A DNA stretch of 25,548 nt from contig JARVKI010000193.1 of NCBI GenBank assembly GCA_036674765.1, positions 394-25,941 on the forward strand, in the 5' to 3' direction. Each line of letters starts with the position of its first letter. Position 1 is the stretch's first letter. Below, in pieces: positions 1 to 10,572 of the stretch. This DNA is from Seiridium cupressi. Taxonomy: Eukaryota > Ascomycota > Sordariomycetes > Amphisphaeriales > Sporocadaceae. A program made the position numbers and the translations under genes. The notes under the pieces are model-generated. The model was not told the DNA's origin. It searched no databases and saw only the letters and a list, made by a program, of their open reading frames with translations.

Positions 1-83
1 TTTTCCAAAATTCAAAAATTTGGGCCCCCCGCCCGGGGGCCCGCCGGGTGTCCCTTTTTTTAATTTGCACCCGCCGCCCCCTT

Positions 84-85
<2 letters not shown>
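1..85. other. Low-complexity GC-homopolymer sequence at window start
   Basis: Runs of C and G (around 25-60 and 69-81) alternate with A/T runs, and no coding frame is visible. The pattern resembles an unreliable contig end more than normal genomic sequence, although a genuine GC-rich low-complexity patch cannot be excluded. Nothing functional can be assigned. Confidence 0.5.

Positions 86-114
<29 letters not shown>
86..114. repeat. Poly(T) tract of 29 bases
   Basis: There are 29 uninterrupted T residues. A run of exactly 29 A residues lies 1.2 kb downstream at 1305-1333. The tract could be a reverse-oriented poly(A) tail of an inserted sequence, or simple homopolymer expansion. No target-site duplication was recognised beside it. 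Confidence 0.9.
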
Positions 115-1304
115 CGTCTGATTGTACAAAAAGAATCTGACCCGCATATTAGAGCCCTGATGCTATTTAAAGCCGATTCGTGATTTACATGCAGCTGGGA
201 GCATAATTGGTTACTGCCTGCTCCATAGGTTGCAACTGTTCATTAATATACTCTGAATGAGGATCAGCCACTCAAGCTTCTGATCCGTGATAAATAGGGA
301 GAGGCGGCAGGGAATTATGTAGTGTAACTACATCTTAACCAACTATACCAAAGACATCTCGTGCCTTTGCAAATTTGGGATTCATATCTCGGACTCATTC
401 GATTTATGACTCATTTTATCTGAGCCGTAATTTTCGCCACTTGCAAACATCTCACCAAGTATATCTTGTGGTTGCCTCAGCAGGTTCGTCGCCATCAAGC
501 CCCATGATGGGATAGAGCTGCCGTATATGAGTGTCAAGATGAGAATGCTGATAGGGTACCAAAACACGGCGAGCCACAGGATGCCAGTCTCCAAAACTGG
601 ATTTATTACATTCGCAATGTGCGAAGAACTAATGAGTTCGAAGGCATCTTCTCAAGCTGAACTCCATCGAGAGACAAAGACAGATTCCTCCAGAAGCCAT
701 GTCGACACGAAAGGATTAAGCAATCAGCCTTCTATCAAACGAAGATGAAACGGTGCCTCATGATTATGATTTCTCCTCTCGAAGCGCAGTGAGCCTGCAA
801 GTGACGTCAGGAAAGACGCCACCGCATGTGTCTGACCTTGTTTTCTCGCTGGACCCTGTAGACAGACCCAATGGGATCAAAGAAGCTTTCGACCTCCGCA
901 ATTTTGAACTTTTATACCCCTGCGCCCGCTCCAATGTCGCGTATGCAGTTACTGAGCCGTAATCGTGATCGAGAGTAGTCCTAAAGTAAGGGCCGGTTCG
1001 TAAAATTCTTGCGGAAATAGACTCCGGATTAACAATATCTGCCAAGCCATTATATATATGTCATATTATCGAGGTATCTTTCGTTTTTCGTAAGATTTAA
1101 ACGAAATAGGTATGCATCGTTAGGAATTTGCTTCGCTGGTCAACGACATTTTGCACATCTTCGTCTTTTTGGTTTGGTTGCCGAACAATTCGTAAAAGAT
1201 ATAAACAGGGCTTGGCCATGACACGCTAGTTAGACAGATGTATGCAGTAGCCCTGTAAAGCTTTGCGACCAATATCGAAAACGGCAAAGCGTACGGTGCT
1301 GGCC

Positions 1305-1335
<31 letters not shown>

Positions 1336-2132
1336 CATATGGCACGTTCGCAAACTCAACTTCAAAACTCGCAAGCGAATTAGCGAACAGGCCCTGGGGA
1401 TCCTGGATGCATTCGACAACTGTTCTTTACAATTGACCAGATCCATCTAAGCTTGATTGCCTGCTACTCACTCGATATGGAGTTCCATTGGCGTGAGACC
1501 CGGTTGGCGGTTATAGAATCTATTCGATGGTCAAATCGTTGAACGACACGGCAAATAAAGCACAAGTGACTACATGATTTGCGTATGTTGCCAATATATT
1601 TAACAATTAGTTGAGAGCTTTGTTGAGCTTTCTAGTGCCTGAAAGCTCGCCATCGTGCCTTTCGAACCGAGTTGGACGTACGCAGTGCGTAGCAGAACAT
1701 ATATGTATGTACATAAAGAGGAACTGAGATACATATATGATGTAGCTGCAGATTAAGGCGTCAAGCCCTTAAAATCAAAGATAGACTGGACTTGGCGTGC
1801 CCAAATTCATTATTAATATCTTAGGTTAACTTAAACTTTTAGAGTAGTCTATGACACATGCGCATTTGGAGGTCAATAAGAATGAAAAGCAGAGTAGAGA
1901 TATTAAGTCGAATTGGTGGATAAAAGGACCATAGCTGAGATATCCAATCTCACTTTCCAAATGTCTATCGAATGCATCGAAGTGTAATGCACTATACTTG
2001 AAGGGTTTGTCGCCAATATATATCCACAAAGAAGTTTAAGCTTCAATTAGATCACCAGCTATTATTGGACCAAGTTCTTATCAACGCCGAAGACGTCCTG
2101 TCATCGTCAATATAGTTTCAGATTTGCTCGGG
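115..2132. other. 2-kb region without a convincing gene
   Basis: Only short open frames are present. On the minus strand, about 382-640 encodes a hydrophobic segment (WLAVFWYPISILILTLIY), and 764-1045 encodes a polar, Ser/Thr-rich frame. They might be remnants or exons of an unrecognised membrane protein, but I could not join them or match them to a family. The interval 1334-2132 is AT-rich, includes ATATATGT-type runs near 1700-1735, and shows no gene. The interval ends at the 3' end of the SNF2-like gene. Confidence 0.5.
1305..1333. repeat. Poly(A) tract of 29 bases
   Basis: There are 29 consecutive A residues, preceded by GGCC and followed by GACATATGG. It may be the tail of a retroposed sequence or a homopolymer expansion. 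It has the same length as the T tract at 86-114, so the intervening 1.2 kb is flanked by T29 and A29. Confidence 0.9.
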
Positions 2133-5100
2133 CTATGACCATCTTACCAGTAGTGCCTCGAGTCTGTCAGGTTGCATGTCTTTGCCTTTGTTAAATCCAC
2201 CGCCTGCTAGTTCGAGCTTCCTCTTTTGGCGGAATAAGACATTGTTCTGCAAAATATCAGTGGTCTGAGCCTGGAATGATGTAGTACAGACTTTATACTT
2301 CTTCGATAGTATCCATCATGATGTATCGAATGATTACCACTTGAGCTGTCTGGCCAAGTCTCAGTGCTCTTCCAATCGCTTACGACTCGATGGATGGGTT
2401 TCACTGCGGTTCTAAGAGATAGACTCGTGATGCAATCGCCAGATTTAACCTACAGATCACTAGTAGTTAATAGAAAGCTCTACGATGGAAATATACGAAG
2501 TCCACTTGCCCTACTGCACCCGTTCCCAGTGTCATGAGCAGAATATTCGCGCCATTGAAAGACCGAAAATCACTCAGAACTTTTATACGTTCGGCTAAGG
2601 GCAGGGAACCGTCGATCGTATTATGTCGGATGCCGTGGTTAGCGAGAAGCTCGCTGACAAGTCCGAGTGTCTTCTTCCACGAAGAGAAGATAATACTACA
2701 CGATTAATGTGATTAGCTTTTTTCATTTGGCAGGGTTTTCCTAATAAAGCTACCTCTTGTGCGTAGGATTTCGACGGACGTCGGACAGGAGCGCAAGTAA
2801 TTTTGACGGATACGATCTTTTCTCATGGTTTTCACCGATTCGGAGTGTCTCGATATCCATGCTTCTAGAGGGCAATGTAGTCTGAGATATTGATCCGTGC
2901 TTGGCAGCACAAATTGGACAACGCTGCTTTTCTGCACGATGGTAAGAAACGCAGTTATGGCAGACCAAATGGGAACAGGACGACATGAACATCCCACCAT
3001 CGGTTGCGGCTTTTTCGTTTATAAAATAGATGGTTCCAGAGCAGTAAGCGCAGACATCTTGTTCATGCTGTTGAAGATAAATCAATGCTTCGTCGGGGTC
3101 GACGGGTAGGCCTGTTGGTCCGGATTGCATAACAGCATTTTTGCGGCCATTGTTGCAGAATAGCCGTAGTTTCAGCAGCGACTCAAGGAATGAAGAGTTT
3201 ATATTGCTCTTTCCACGTCTACTCACTGCCATATCGATCTCTGTTCTGCCCTGTGCGAGTAGGTCCTGGTAATCAGATTGCTCTGATGGTGTGAGAGGAA
3301 GTCTTCGGAGTTGCGAGATAGGTTCTGGCAGATCTAAGAGCTGCCGCGTTCTTCGGAGGCAGACAGTGCGGAGTAACGCCTGCAAGTTCTGGAAACGCGA
3401 TCTTGACGCTGAGTTAATGGGGTTGATAATCAGTTTCCGGAATATTGGTGCCTTTTCTAGTATTGGGACCCTAAGAAAAGACACCAACGTTCCAATGTCC
3501 TCGAGACTGTTCTGAATGGGCGTGCCGGTAAGACACCAGCGATGTAACGCTGAAATACTAGAGACGGCTTGAAACTGTTTCGTGGAACGATTTCGAATGT
3601 CATGAGCTCCGATTGTGGTCAGAATCATAGATCTTTATCGTGCGTTCTCGAATCTACCTTCGTCTAAAACAATTCTAAACCAATTGATTTTCGCCAAAGA
3701 ACTGTCGCCGCGACGAGACTCGGCGGCCACAGTGGCATACGTAGTGAATACGATCGGTCGCTCGAATAGCAAATTCGTTTCTTTATGTCTGGCGGTGCCA
3801 ATATGCTTGTGGAACAAGAGCGCTCCGGGATACGTGTGCCTGTTCGATAATGAGCTAAGGGCTTGGAGCTGTAAGCATAGAGCTGGCCATACTTGCGGAT
3901 TTCATCGACCCAATTGTCAATTAATACTAAAGATCTGTCAATCAAGGTATTTCGTTTATTCGAGCCACCTTCAGGTGAGATTTGAACCGCTGGGCGGACA
4001 CTCACGCGAGGATGGCGCAATGATGAGTGTTGCTCTAGAGGTTGCTTTTCCTTGTGGTTGATAGAATAGTTGGCTCTCAGTAGTCACGAAGGCCTCTGCA
4101 CGATCGAGGGACCCAGCAATTGTGGATATAATGACGAGCGACTTCCCAAGACCCATCTCATCTGCAATGATGCCACCCCTGGCCTCGGCGCGCTCTGGCT
4201 GCTTCGCTCCACTGAGAACATGCTGATAACTACAGAACACATATGTTAATGAATACACAATCAATAGATGATATGAAAAGGCACTAACAATGGCTCATCC
4301 GCATCTACGTCGTTGTATTTCCAGAGGCTCAAGTCGGAATTCATCTGCGCCGTCTCTCTACAACGGACGAAATCGACTGCCTCTTTCTGGTGGCTGGATA
4401 GAGTAGAATCTGTTAACTATGGTACTTTCAATACTGGGTAAGTACGCCTTACATTAAGAGTGTAGTTTTAATGTCTGGAACAATAGATATTTCCTGTAGA
4501 ACGGAATGATGCGATAATGAATCAAGAATCGAGTCAAACATTGTGGTATCGTCCCCCCTGCCTCCGGCTTCTAAACGACTGTCTGGGGTTTCACGTGTAT
4601 CGTTAGTGGGGTTATGTGATGGATCAAGTGCAAGTAGCTCTGGGTATCCTTCCATGATTAGGATGTGGGGATTAGAGTATTTGACATTTTCCAGGCCGTA
4701 TTGAGGCATTTGCAGAAAGATGCCAGAGTTTGACAAGACACCGCCGACCTTCTGAGCATTCTCTTTCAAGCCGTAGATGTTCAGTTCCGCGGGAAGCCTG
4801 GGAGCCGGGCCATTCCGGGACTTCATGGCAATAGTCAGATCTTTGCTGAATATGAATGCTTCAACACGAATTTGGCCATTGGCGACGAGGTCATGAAGGT
4901 GCCTGCAAAGCCCTTTGTTCAAGCGACCGAACTTAGTCCCTCCAAATTCCAACGTGAGAAAGTCGCCTTCTTGCACAACAGCGAAGGACTGCACTGCGCT
5001 CCATGACCAGGCAGTGAACTGCTCGAATCTGTCAGTGTTGTGCGGTTGCACTTTGACGTCAATGATCTGTAAGGAAGTCAGCTCGGTTGAGGAGGAGGTC

Positions 5101-5307
5101 GAGAAATAGATGATTTACACTGCCAAAAGAAACGTTTTTATTCGACTCAAGGCTAGCTAGCTGATCGTCTAGAGGTATGCTGGAGGTTCGGGTGCGTGTG
5201 TAGCTGTATTCATCTGGTCCGAACGGGTATGACCGTTTCAGTGAGAGCACCCCCGGCGGCACACCTGTTTCTGATGTGGCCAAGTCCCTACTGGCAAGAA
5301 ATTCCAT
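2133..5307 (-). pseudogene. SNF2-family RAD5/HLTF-like ATPase with RING finger, two in-frame stops
   Basis: Ten exons join in frame: 5307-5119, 5066-4453, 4393-4289, 4229-4006, 3926-3893, 3839-3658, 3606-2754, 2695-2510, 2449-2299 and 2246-2133 (884 codons including the final stop). Visible motifs are a Q-like HQKEAVDF segment, Walker A ADEMGLGKS (about 325-333), APSSLLIDNW, DEAH across the 3657/3607 intron (448-451), LTGTPIQN (475-482), a C3HC4 RING (635-682, CAYC...CSH...CHNC...CPIC), and helicase motifs SIIFSSW, MTLGTGAVG and AIGRALRLGQ. The RING placed between the two RecA lobes is the RAD5/HLTF arrangement: DNA-dependent ATPases that act in DNA damage tolerance or chromatin remodelling. 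The frame carries TGA at 2401-2403 (codon 812, where Trp is expected in PQWNP) and TAA at 2380-2382 (codon 819, where Gln is expected in QAIGR). The final exons remain conserved, so the lesion looks recent, or it is a sequence error. Any product would lack motif VI. The intron 2450-2509 has a GC donor. The start at 5307 (MEFLAS) is inferred. The family is secure; exact function is not. Confidence 0.85.
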
Positions 5308-6420
5308 CCTGATTAGGCTCGGAATCAGCAAGTGCAGCACGAAGTTGCCAAGCGAGTGTCTTCCAAGGGATTTTAGACTATGAATTGGGCATATAGAGAT
5401 AGAAAACATAATCAAAGGTGTTGTTGAATGTTATTGTAATAAGTCGGGGCTTCTGGGGCAAAGCCAGAAGCCCGTAGGGAGGGGCAGTCTAGGCACAGCC
5501 ATCAGCTTCATGCTAAGCCAAAATAAAACAGGAGGCAGCTCCACAATCTCTTCCTAGGCTTTCTTTTCTGTCGAGTATTAATTGCATAGCTGTCACTACC
5601 CGATCGAGCCTTGCTGTAACCCCATCAGCAAAGTTCGGTGTGCGCCTTGCGGGCGGTGCAACGGGTACATTCTTGGCTGACCGGGTGACAGCCTTAAGAA
5701 TTGACGATCAACCTAGTGACGATTCATGGCTTCTGCATATGGTATCTTAATATTAGTTTTGTCATAAGAATAACCTAGCCTTTCGTATTAGCTATATTCC
5801 CAGCATTTACGAATGAGGTGCTGACTTTGCGGCTGGCTGCTCCCTCTCCCGCGGCGCGGTCAGGTGTCGTCAGTCATCTCGACTATGGAGCGCCTCGCCG
5901 TGTTATACTGTACATATACCATGGTACTGAGCCATTGTACCCGATTTCGAGTTCAGCCCGTTGGATTTTGTACTTCAGAGTTTGTTTCTACAGTCCCAAA
6001 GACAAAAAAAAAAACCTATTTGGCTTACACAATTTGATGTAATGAAGGACAACGTATCACTCAAGGATCGAGCCAACTTCTTTCCTAGTCAATGGCCATG
6101 ACTACACTGGATTACTTGCACTCATGCGAGCCGACCATGGAAGGCATCTATGTCAGAAGCAGGCTGTGGCGGGGCGTTCTGTTAGCACGCAGATAATCGG
6201 AGGGGTGGTGGAGCCTGCGACCCCCTACATTATGCAGACAGGCTGCCGACTAATAGAGAGCTCTCCGTTGCCGTGCAGAGCCACTGGATCCAACCTTTCT
6301 CGCCATACTTTTCATACCCCATACGCGCCATACTACCCATCCCATGATCTAACATATTATGTGTCTCCTTCGATCCGACGATTGCCGGAAGTAGAGAAGA
6401 GAAAACCCGAATATTAATCA
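5308..6420. promoter_or_regulatory. 1.1-kb divergent intergenic region
   Basis: It lies between the minus-strand SNF2-like gene and the plus-strand NACHT gene, so it should contain both promoters. It holds a perfect hairpin (5447-5473) and an A-rich run near 6005-6014. Short open frames at 5818-6042 and 6124-6417 have no recognisable protein features. No specific transcription factor site is claimed. Confidence 0.5.
5447..5473. repeat. Perfect 10-bp inverted repeat with 7-base loop
   Basis: GGGCTTCTGG (5447-5456) is followed by the loop GGCAAAG and the exact reverse complement CCAGAAGCCC (5464-5473). It sits about 140 bp upstream of the inferred SNF2-like start codon. It could form a hairpin in the 5' leader of that transcript or serve as a dyad binding site; this is inference. 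Confidence 0.8.
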
Positions 6421-9400
6421 ATGACGGGCAATTTTGAACAAGCGTTTGATAATGCGATTAAGGAATTCAAGGAGGGTTTGGGGAGAAGAGACCTAGAAGA
6501 CTTTCGAACGACGACATTTGAGCATTTAAAGGCAAACATTGCAAACTTGCAAGTTAGACAGCATTCACAACGACGGATCCAGGACCTAAGTCGGCTACAA
6601 CCATTCCTCGAAGCCGTTGATCAATATAGCAAAGTAGTCGCAAGCTTCTACCTTAACGATGACACTGTTGCATTTGTCTGGGTGAGTGTTCCACAATGAC
6701 GGGGGTACAACACATCAGCTCATATGTCCAAAGGGTCCCGTTAAGTACTTACTACAGGTATGGCGTATTTGCAATCTAGACCCCCTCAATGGACTAAATA
6801 ATATGAACAGACAACGAGCGTGTCTGATGTAGCTTTTAACGAGTTCTTGGACGCATATAGGCGTATGGGAGAGAATCTTCCACTTCTTTTGCAATACCAA
6901 GACCTCTTCCGCGCCAAGCCACACATGGTCCGAGTCCTAGCACTCATCTACGAGGATGTTCTCAAATTCCAGTGTATCATATTACGTTACTTCCAACAGC
7001 CTCGTAAGTCCCCTTTGTTTGGTTCAACGCTATTCGTTGTTTCCGATAATAATTTTCTATAGAATGGCAGCGTGTTTTCAGTGAATCATGGGACACATGC
7101 AAGTCTCGCTTCTCGAGCATCATCCGCACCATCGCTCTACGTCGAAGCTTGATTGAGAGTCAAGCCACTCCGTCCCAGATTGAAGAAGATCGGAGGACTG
7201 TTCAGCAGCCTCGGAAGAGCGAGAGCCATGAATTCGATGAACAGAACCTGCGGCAGATTCGAGATGTTTATAATTGGTTGAGATCAACGAACGTTGAAAT
7301 CGATCAAATCACTTTCATCAAAGCGCGAGCAGACTATCCCGGAACAGGCCAGTGGCTCTTAGAAAACATGCTCTTTAAAGAGTGGTTTGACCCGCGATTT
7401 CCGACGATACCTCCATTACTCTGGCTCAGTGGTATTCCTGGAGCAGGTAACCGCTTAGTACTCTAGAATTTCGTCTGATGTGCTCTGACACTGAACTAGG
7501 AAAAACAATTCTCGCTTCCTTCGTCGTGGAGAAAGCACGAGAGTTACACCCGACGCCAGCAGTACTCTACTTCTACTGCAAACACGACAACCCAGAACGA
7601 GACAACTTTCTCGCACTTGGACGGAGTCTACTTGCACAATTCCTTAAGCATGACATTGGATTGTTGCCTAGTTTCTACCAGAAGTCTTGCCACAGTGGCG
7701 AAATGGTGCTCTCTTCGTCAGCTTTAGTCGAAGAGCTGTTGGATCTAGCTTTTGGAAATTGTAAAAGCGCATACATCATCCTCGATGGCTTGGACGAGTG
7801 CCCGCGAGACCAGCGAAAAATCATTACGCAGTGGTTTCGCAAGTTGATCGAAAACCTTCCCAGTAATGAGCCTGAGAGGTTGCGATGTCTTTTTGTTAGC
7901 CAAGATGACGGTCCTGCTCGGAAAGATTTCGCTGGACTTGCCAGCATCAAGATTAGAGCTGAAGACAACCAACATGACGTCGAAGAGCATAGCCGAGTAG
8001 AGGCCGGTAAACTCCTTGAACATCATCCATCTCTTACAGTAGAGAAAACGAATTGGATTGCTAATACTGTAGCAAGCTCTGTAAAAGGCAGGTTCTGCAT
8101 TATCTGTGCAACTGTTCGACTCGTACGTTTCTTTGCTAACAGAATGAGAAGGACATTTCTTGCTTGCAAAACTGATTTGGACCAACCTTTCTGGTCATAC
8201 ATCCATTGCAAGGTTGGAAGAAGAACTCGAACCAGGCGTCTTTCCAAAGGAGATCAATGACGCGTGAGTTCGATAGTTTCATACATACCTAAGGGGTTCT
8301 TCGGTTAACTCTCAAGTAGATACCGCCGTATAATGATTCGAATAACTGAGCAGTCTCCACATGCAGCAAAGGAGGACATCTCAAGGCTGTTGGCCTGGCT
8401 CGTTTGTGCAAAGAGACCACTCAAATGGCACGAGATAGTAAGCAGCACCGAGAGCCATTTCTACCGATAAGGCATTCCTCTGGTTAAAAAAACCGGTGTC
8501 CCGAGAGCCGGCTCATAAATTACCCCTAATCAGCAAACCGACGCGTTTCCGGGGGAAATTACTGATTGCCTGTGTCGCAGCAAGGAATGAACTCCATCAA
8601 CCTAGACGAGCAATCGGTCGCATTTGAACGTCAAAGGTTTATAAAATCTCCCAAAGATCTCTTGGCATCTTTGGTAGAAACTCGATCAGATGGCACCATT
8701 GAGTTTGTTCATTTGACTGCAAAGTTGTGAGTTTCCAAATTCCTAATGAGAGGACGCAGCCATAATTAGACTGATCTAAACCTGTTTAGCTTCCTGCTTG
8801 AGGAAAAACTCGTTATTCCATCAATCGAAGAGCTCAAGCTGGCGAGCCTATGTATTGATTATTTGAACCTCCCTGCGCTTGTTGATCCTCCCACCGTGAA
8901 AGGTTTGTTGAACGGCGACTACGGATTCATGGAGTATGCTGTTCTATACTGGCTTCGCCATCTAGAACTAGGCGCCACCCTTGACACCGATGGAGTGGAG
9001 GAACTGAAAGATGAACTGATGAGGCAGCTGCAGGGCGAGGCAACTAGGTCCCAATTCGATATCATCGTCAACCTCACCGAAAGAAGTTTCCCTTCCGTTG
9101 GTATCTTGGCAAGAGGAGAAGAGCCATGGGAACGGTTGGGAGATCCACTAGAGCAAGCTTCAGACACTTATGAGCACTTGGCAGAACATTTGCACTTCAA
9201 GGTGCCAAACGATCCAGCCTATCCGGTGATTACTGTGGAAGAAAGAGAGAATCTTGTTGTTGGTATCTGCCTCCTTCCCAGACCCCGGCGGGGAAGCTTA
9301 ATTAAGTGGGCTTCTAACAAGGCGAAATTGGCATCGGTAAGGGAGTATGTAATTAAAATCTCAGTTGAACAAGAAAGTGATCGCGATCAGGCGGTCCCAG

Positions 9401-9432
9401 AACATCATAATAAGAGGGGAAGATGGAATTGA
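6421..9432 (+). CDS. NACHT-domain STAND NTPase (fungal NLR-like protein)
   Basis: Nine exons give an 822-residue frame: 6421-6681, 6734-6757, 6811-7003, 7063-7446, 7500-8087, 8152-8263, 8320-8437, 8581-8726 and 8790-9432. The N-terminal region (about 1-170) resembles the helical domain that precedes many fungal NACHT modules (FVWGPVKYLLQ, LLLQYQDLF, LRYFQQPQW). NACHT follows: Walker A GIPGAGKT (283-290) and Walker B ILDGLDEC (about 381-388), then the winged-helix-like stretch RRIMIRITEQ...LLAWLVCAKRPLKWHEI. STAND proteins of this kind are cytosolic signalling switches tied to non-self recognition and programmed cell death in fungi. Exon 2 is only 24 bases, the intron 8088-8151 uses a GC donor, and the intron 8438-8580 is unusually long. 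The C-terminus ends without the zinc-finger or ankyrin/WD repeats common in relatives, so the 3' part after about 9280 may be divergent, truncated or mis-modelled. Ligand and partner are unknown. Confidence 0.85.
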
Positions 9433-10572
9433 TAGCAGTCACGTATGGAACATCAGATCAGACCACAATTGAGGCGTGTTCTACTTCAAATTGCGGCAGC
9501 GAGCCATACCTATTATGTGGAGCATGAAGTTTTCTATTTTTATTTTTATTCTTTTTAGCGGACTTGTATAGCATCAGCATTAGAGCCAATAACACCAGAT
9601 GGCAGTATTTAATTTAGTCGAAGCTACCACTAGTAGTGCGGGGAAGATGGCGAAGGCATGAGACGTCTTGAATAATACTACGAGGTAGCCAACAAGCAAC
9701 TGACCTACCTTGTTCATGTTACAAGAGGAACAGACACGCCGGCAGTGGCAGCATCGAGAAAACATAGGATCTCCTGCTTCGCTTGAGTTGTGGTCTGTGT
9801 TGGAATACCATAATACCATAATACCGCTGATAATGTGGAGAACTGTATTCGAAGCTCGAGACACAGTATCACATAAGGAATGGTTTTTGCAATATTATTG
9901 GTATCTTGCTACAAGCGTGAAACCCATGCGGCTAGCTAACCTAAATTACGTTCTGATACAGCAGTTTTTTGTTTTCCGCATTGCTCTTGATCGGCATTGT
10001 GCAAAATGATGTCAGACAACAATCCTTGGGTGGCACCGACCAATCCATGTCCAGGCCCAATTGTGCAGCTGCGGGGTTAGTGCTTAGCTCCAAATAGTTT
10101 ATTTATGTGGTGCATTCAAGCACTTGGCATTGAAGGATTGTCCATGATACCAGATTGCAATCTGGGAGAACAGATCTCGAGACGAACGGTATACCTACAA
10201 AAAAATTGGGGATTCTCTGGCTGAAGTCATGAGTGTTTGACTTGTCAGATGATACTAGTGCAACGCAAGGTGACTGACTAATACCAAACGAATCCCAATC
10301 TCTTTGTTCGATCATACTACGTGCCAAGTCGCTTCTGGCTCGCAGTAACGCCTTTGTGCAAACTGGGGAATGGTCCGTGCATGACAGTTATGTCATTTTA
10401 TCGAGGGGAAAGCAACCGCCAAATGTCTCCAGGACACCGCATCCACATCTGCGACCACCAGCCCCTAAAGGCACCTCGTGAAGTCCAACTATCCATGGCC
10501 TCTTCTCTCCACTCCCATTAGAGTTGCGGTTCCTGGTCAACTTTCTTCTCAAAACCTTCCTGCCGTCCCAAA
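9433..10572. other. 1.1-kb intergenic region, no gene recognised
   Basis: It separates the NACHT gene from the oxysterol-binding protein gene, both on the plus strand, and should contain the terminator of the first and the promoter of the second. A short T-rich stretch lies at about 9532-9557 and a small 8-bp tandem repeat (ATACCATA) at 9805-9825. A 99-codon frame at 9710-10009 lacks recognisable features. The stretch just upstream of 10573 is pyrimidine-rich, as is common in fungal promoters. Confidence 0.5.
9805..9825. repeat. Short tandem repeat, 8-bp unit
   Basis: ATACCATA is repeated twice, followed by a partial ATACC. It is probably a simple slippage product and no function is assigned. 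Confidence 0.6.

Noticed and set aside
382..1045. Two minus-strand frames, one with a hydrophobic segment, that might be exons of a membrane protein
   Set aside because: No family was recognised, no convincing splice joined them, and the first frame opens with a TTG. They are kept only as a note in the region description.
9710..10009. 99-codon plus-strand frame
   Set aside because: Composition and sequence show no domain, and there is no promoter or splicing context; it is probably random.
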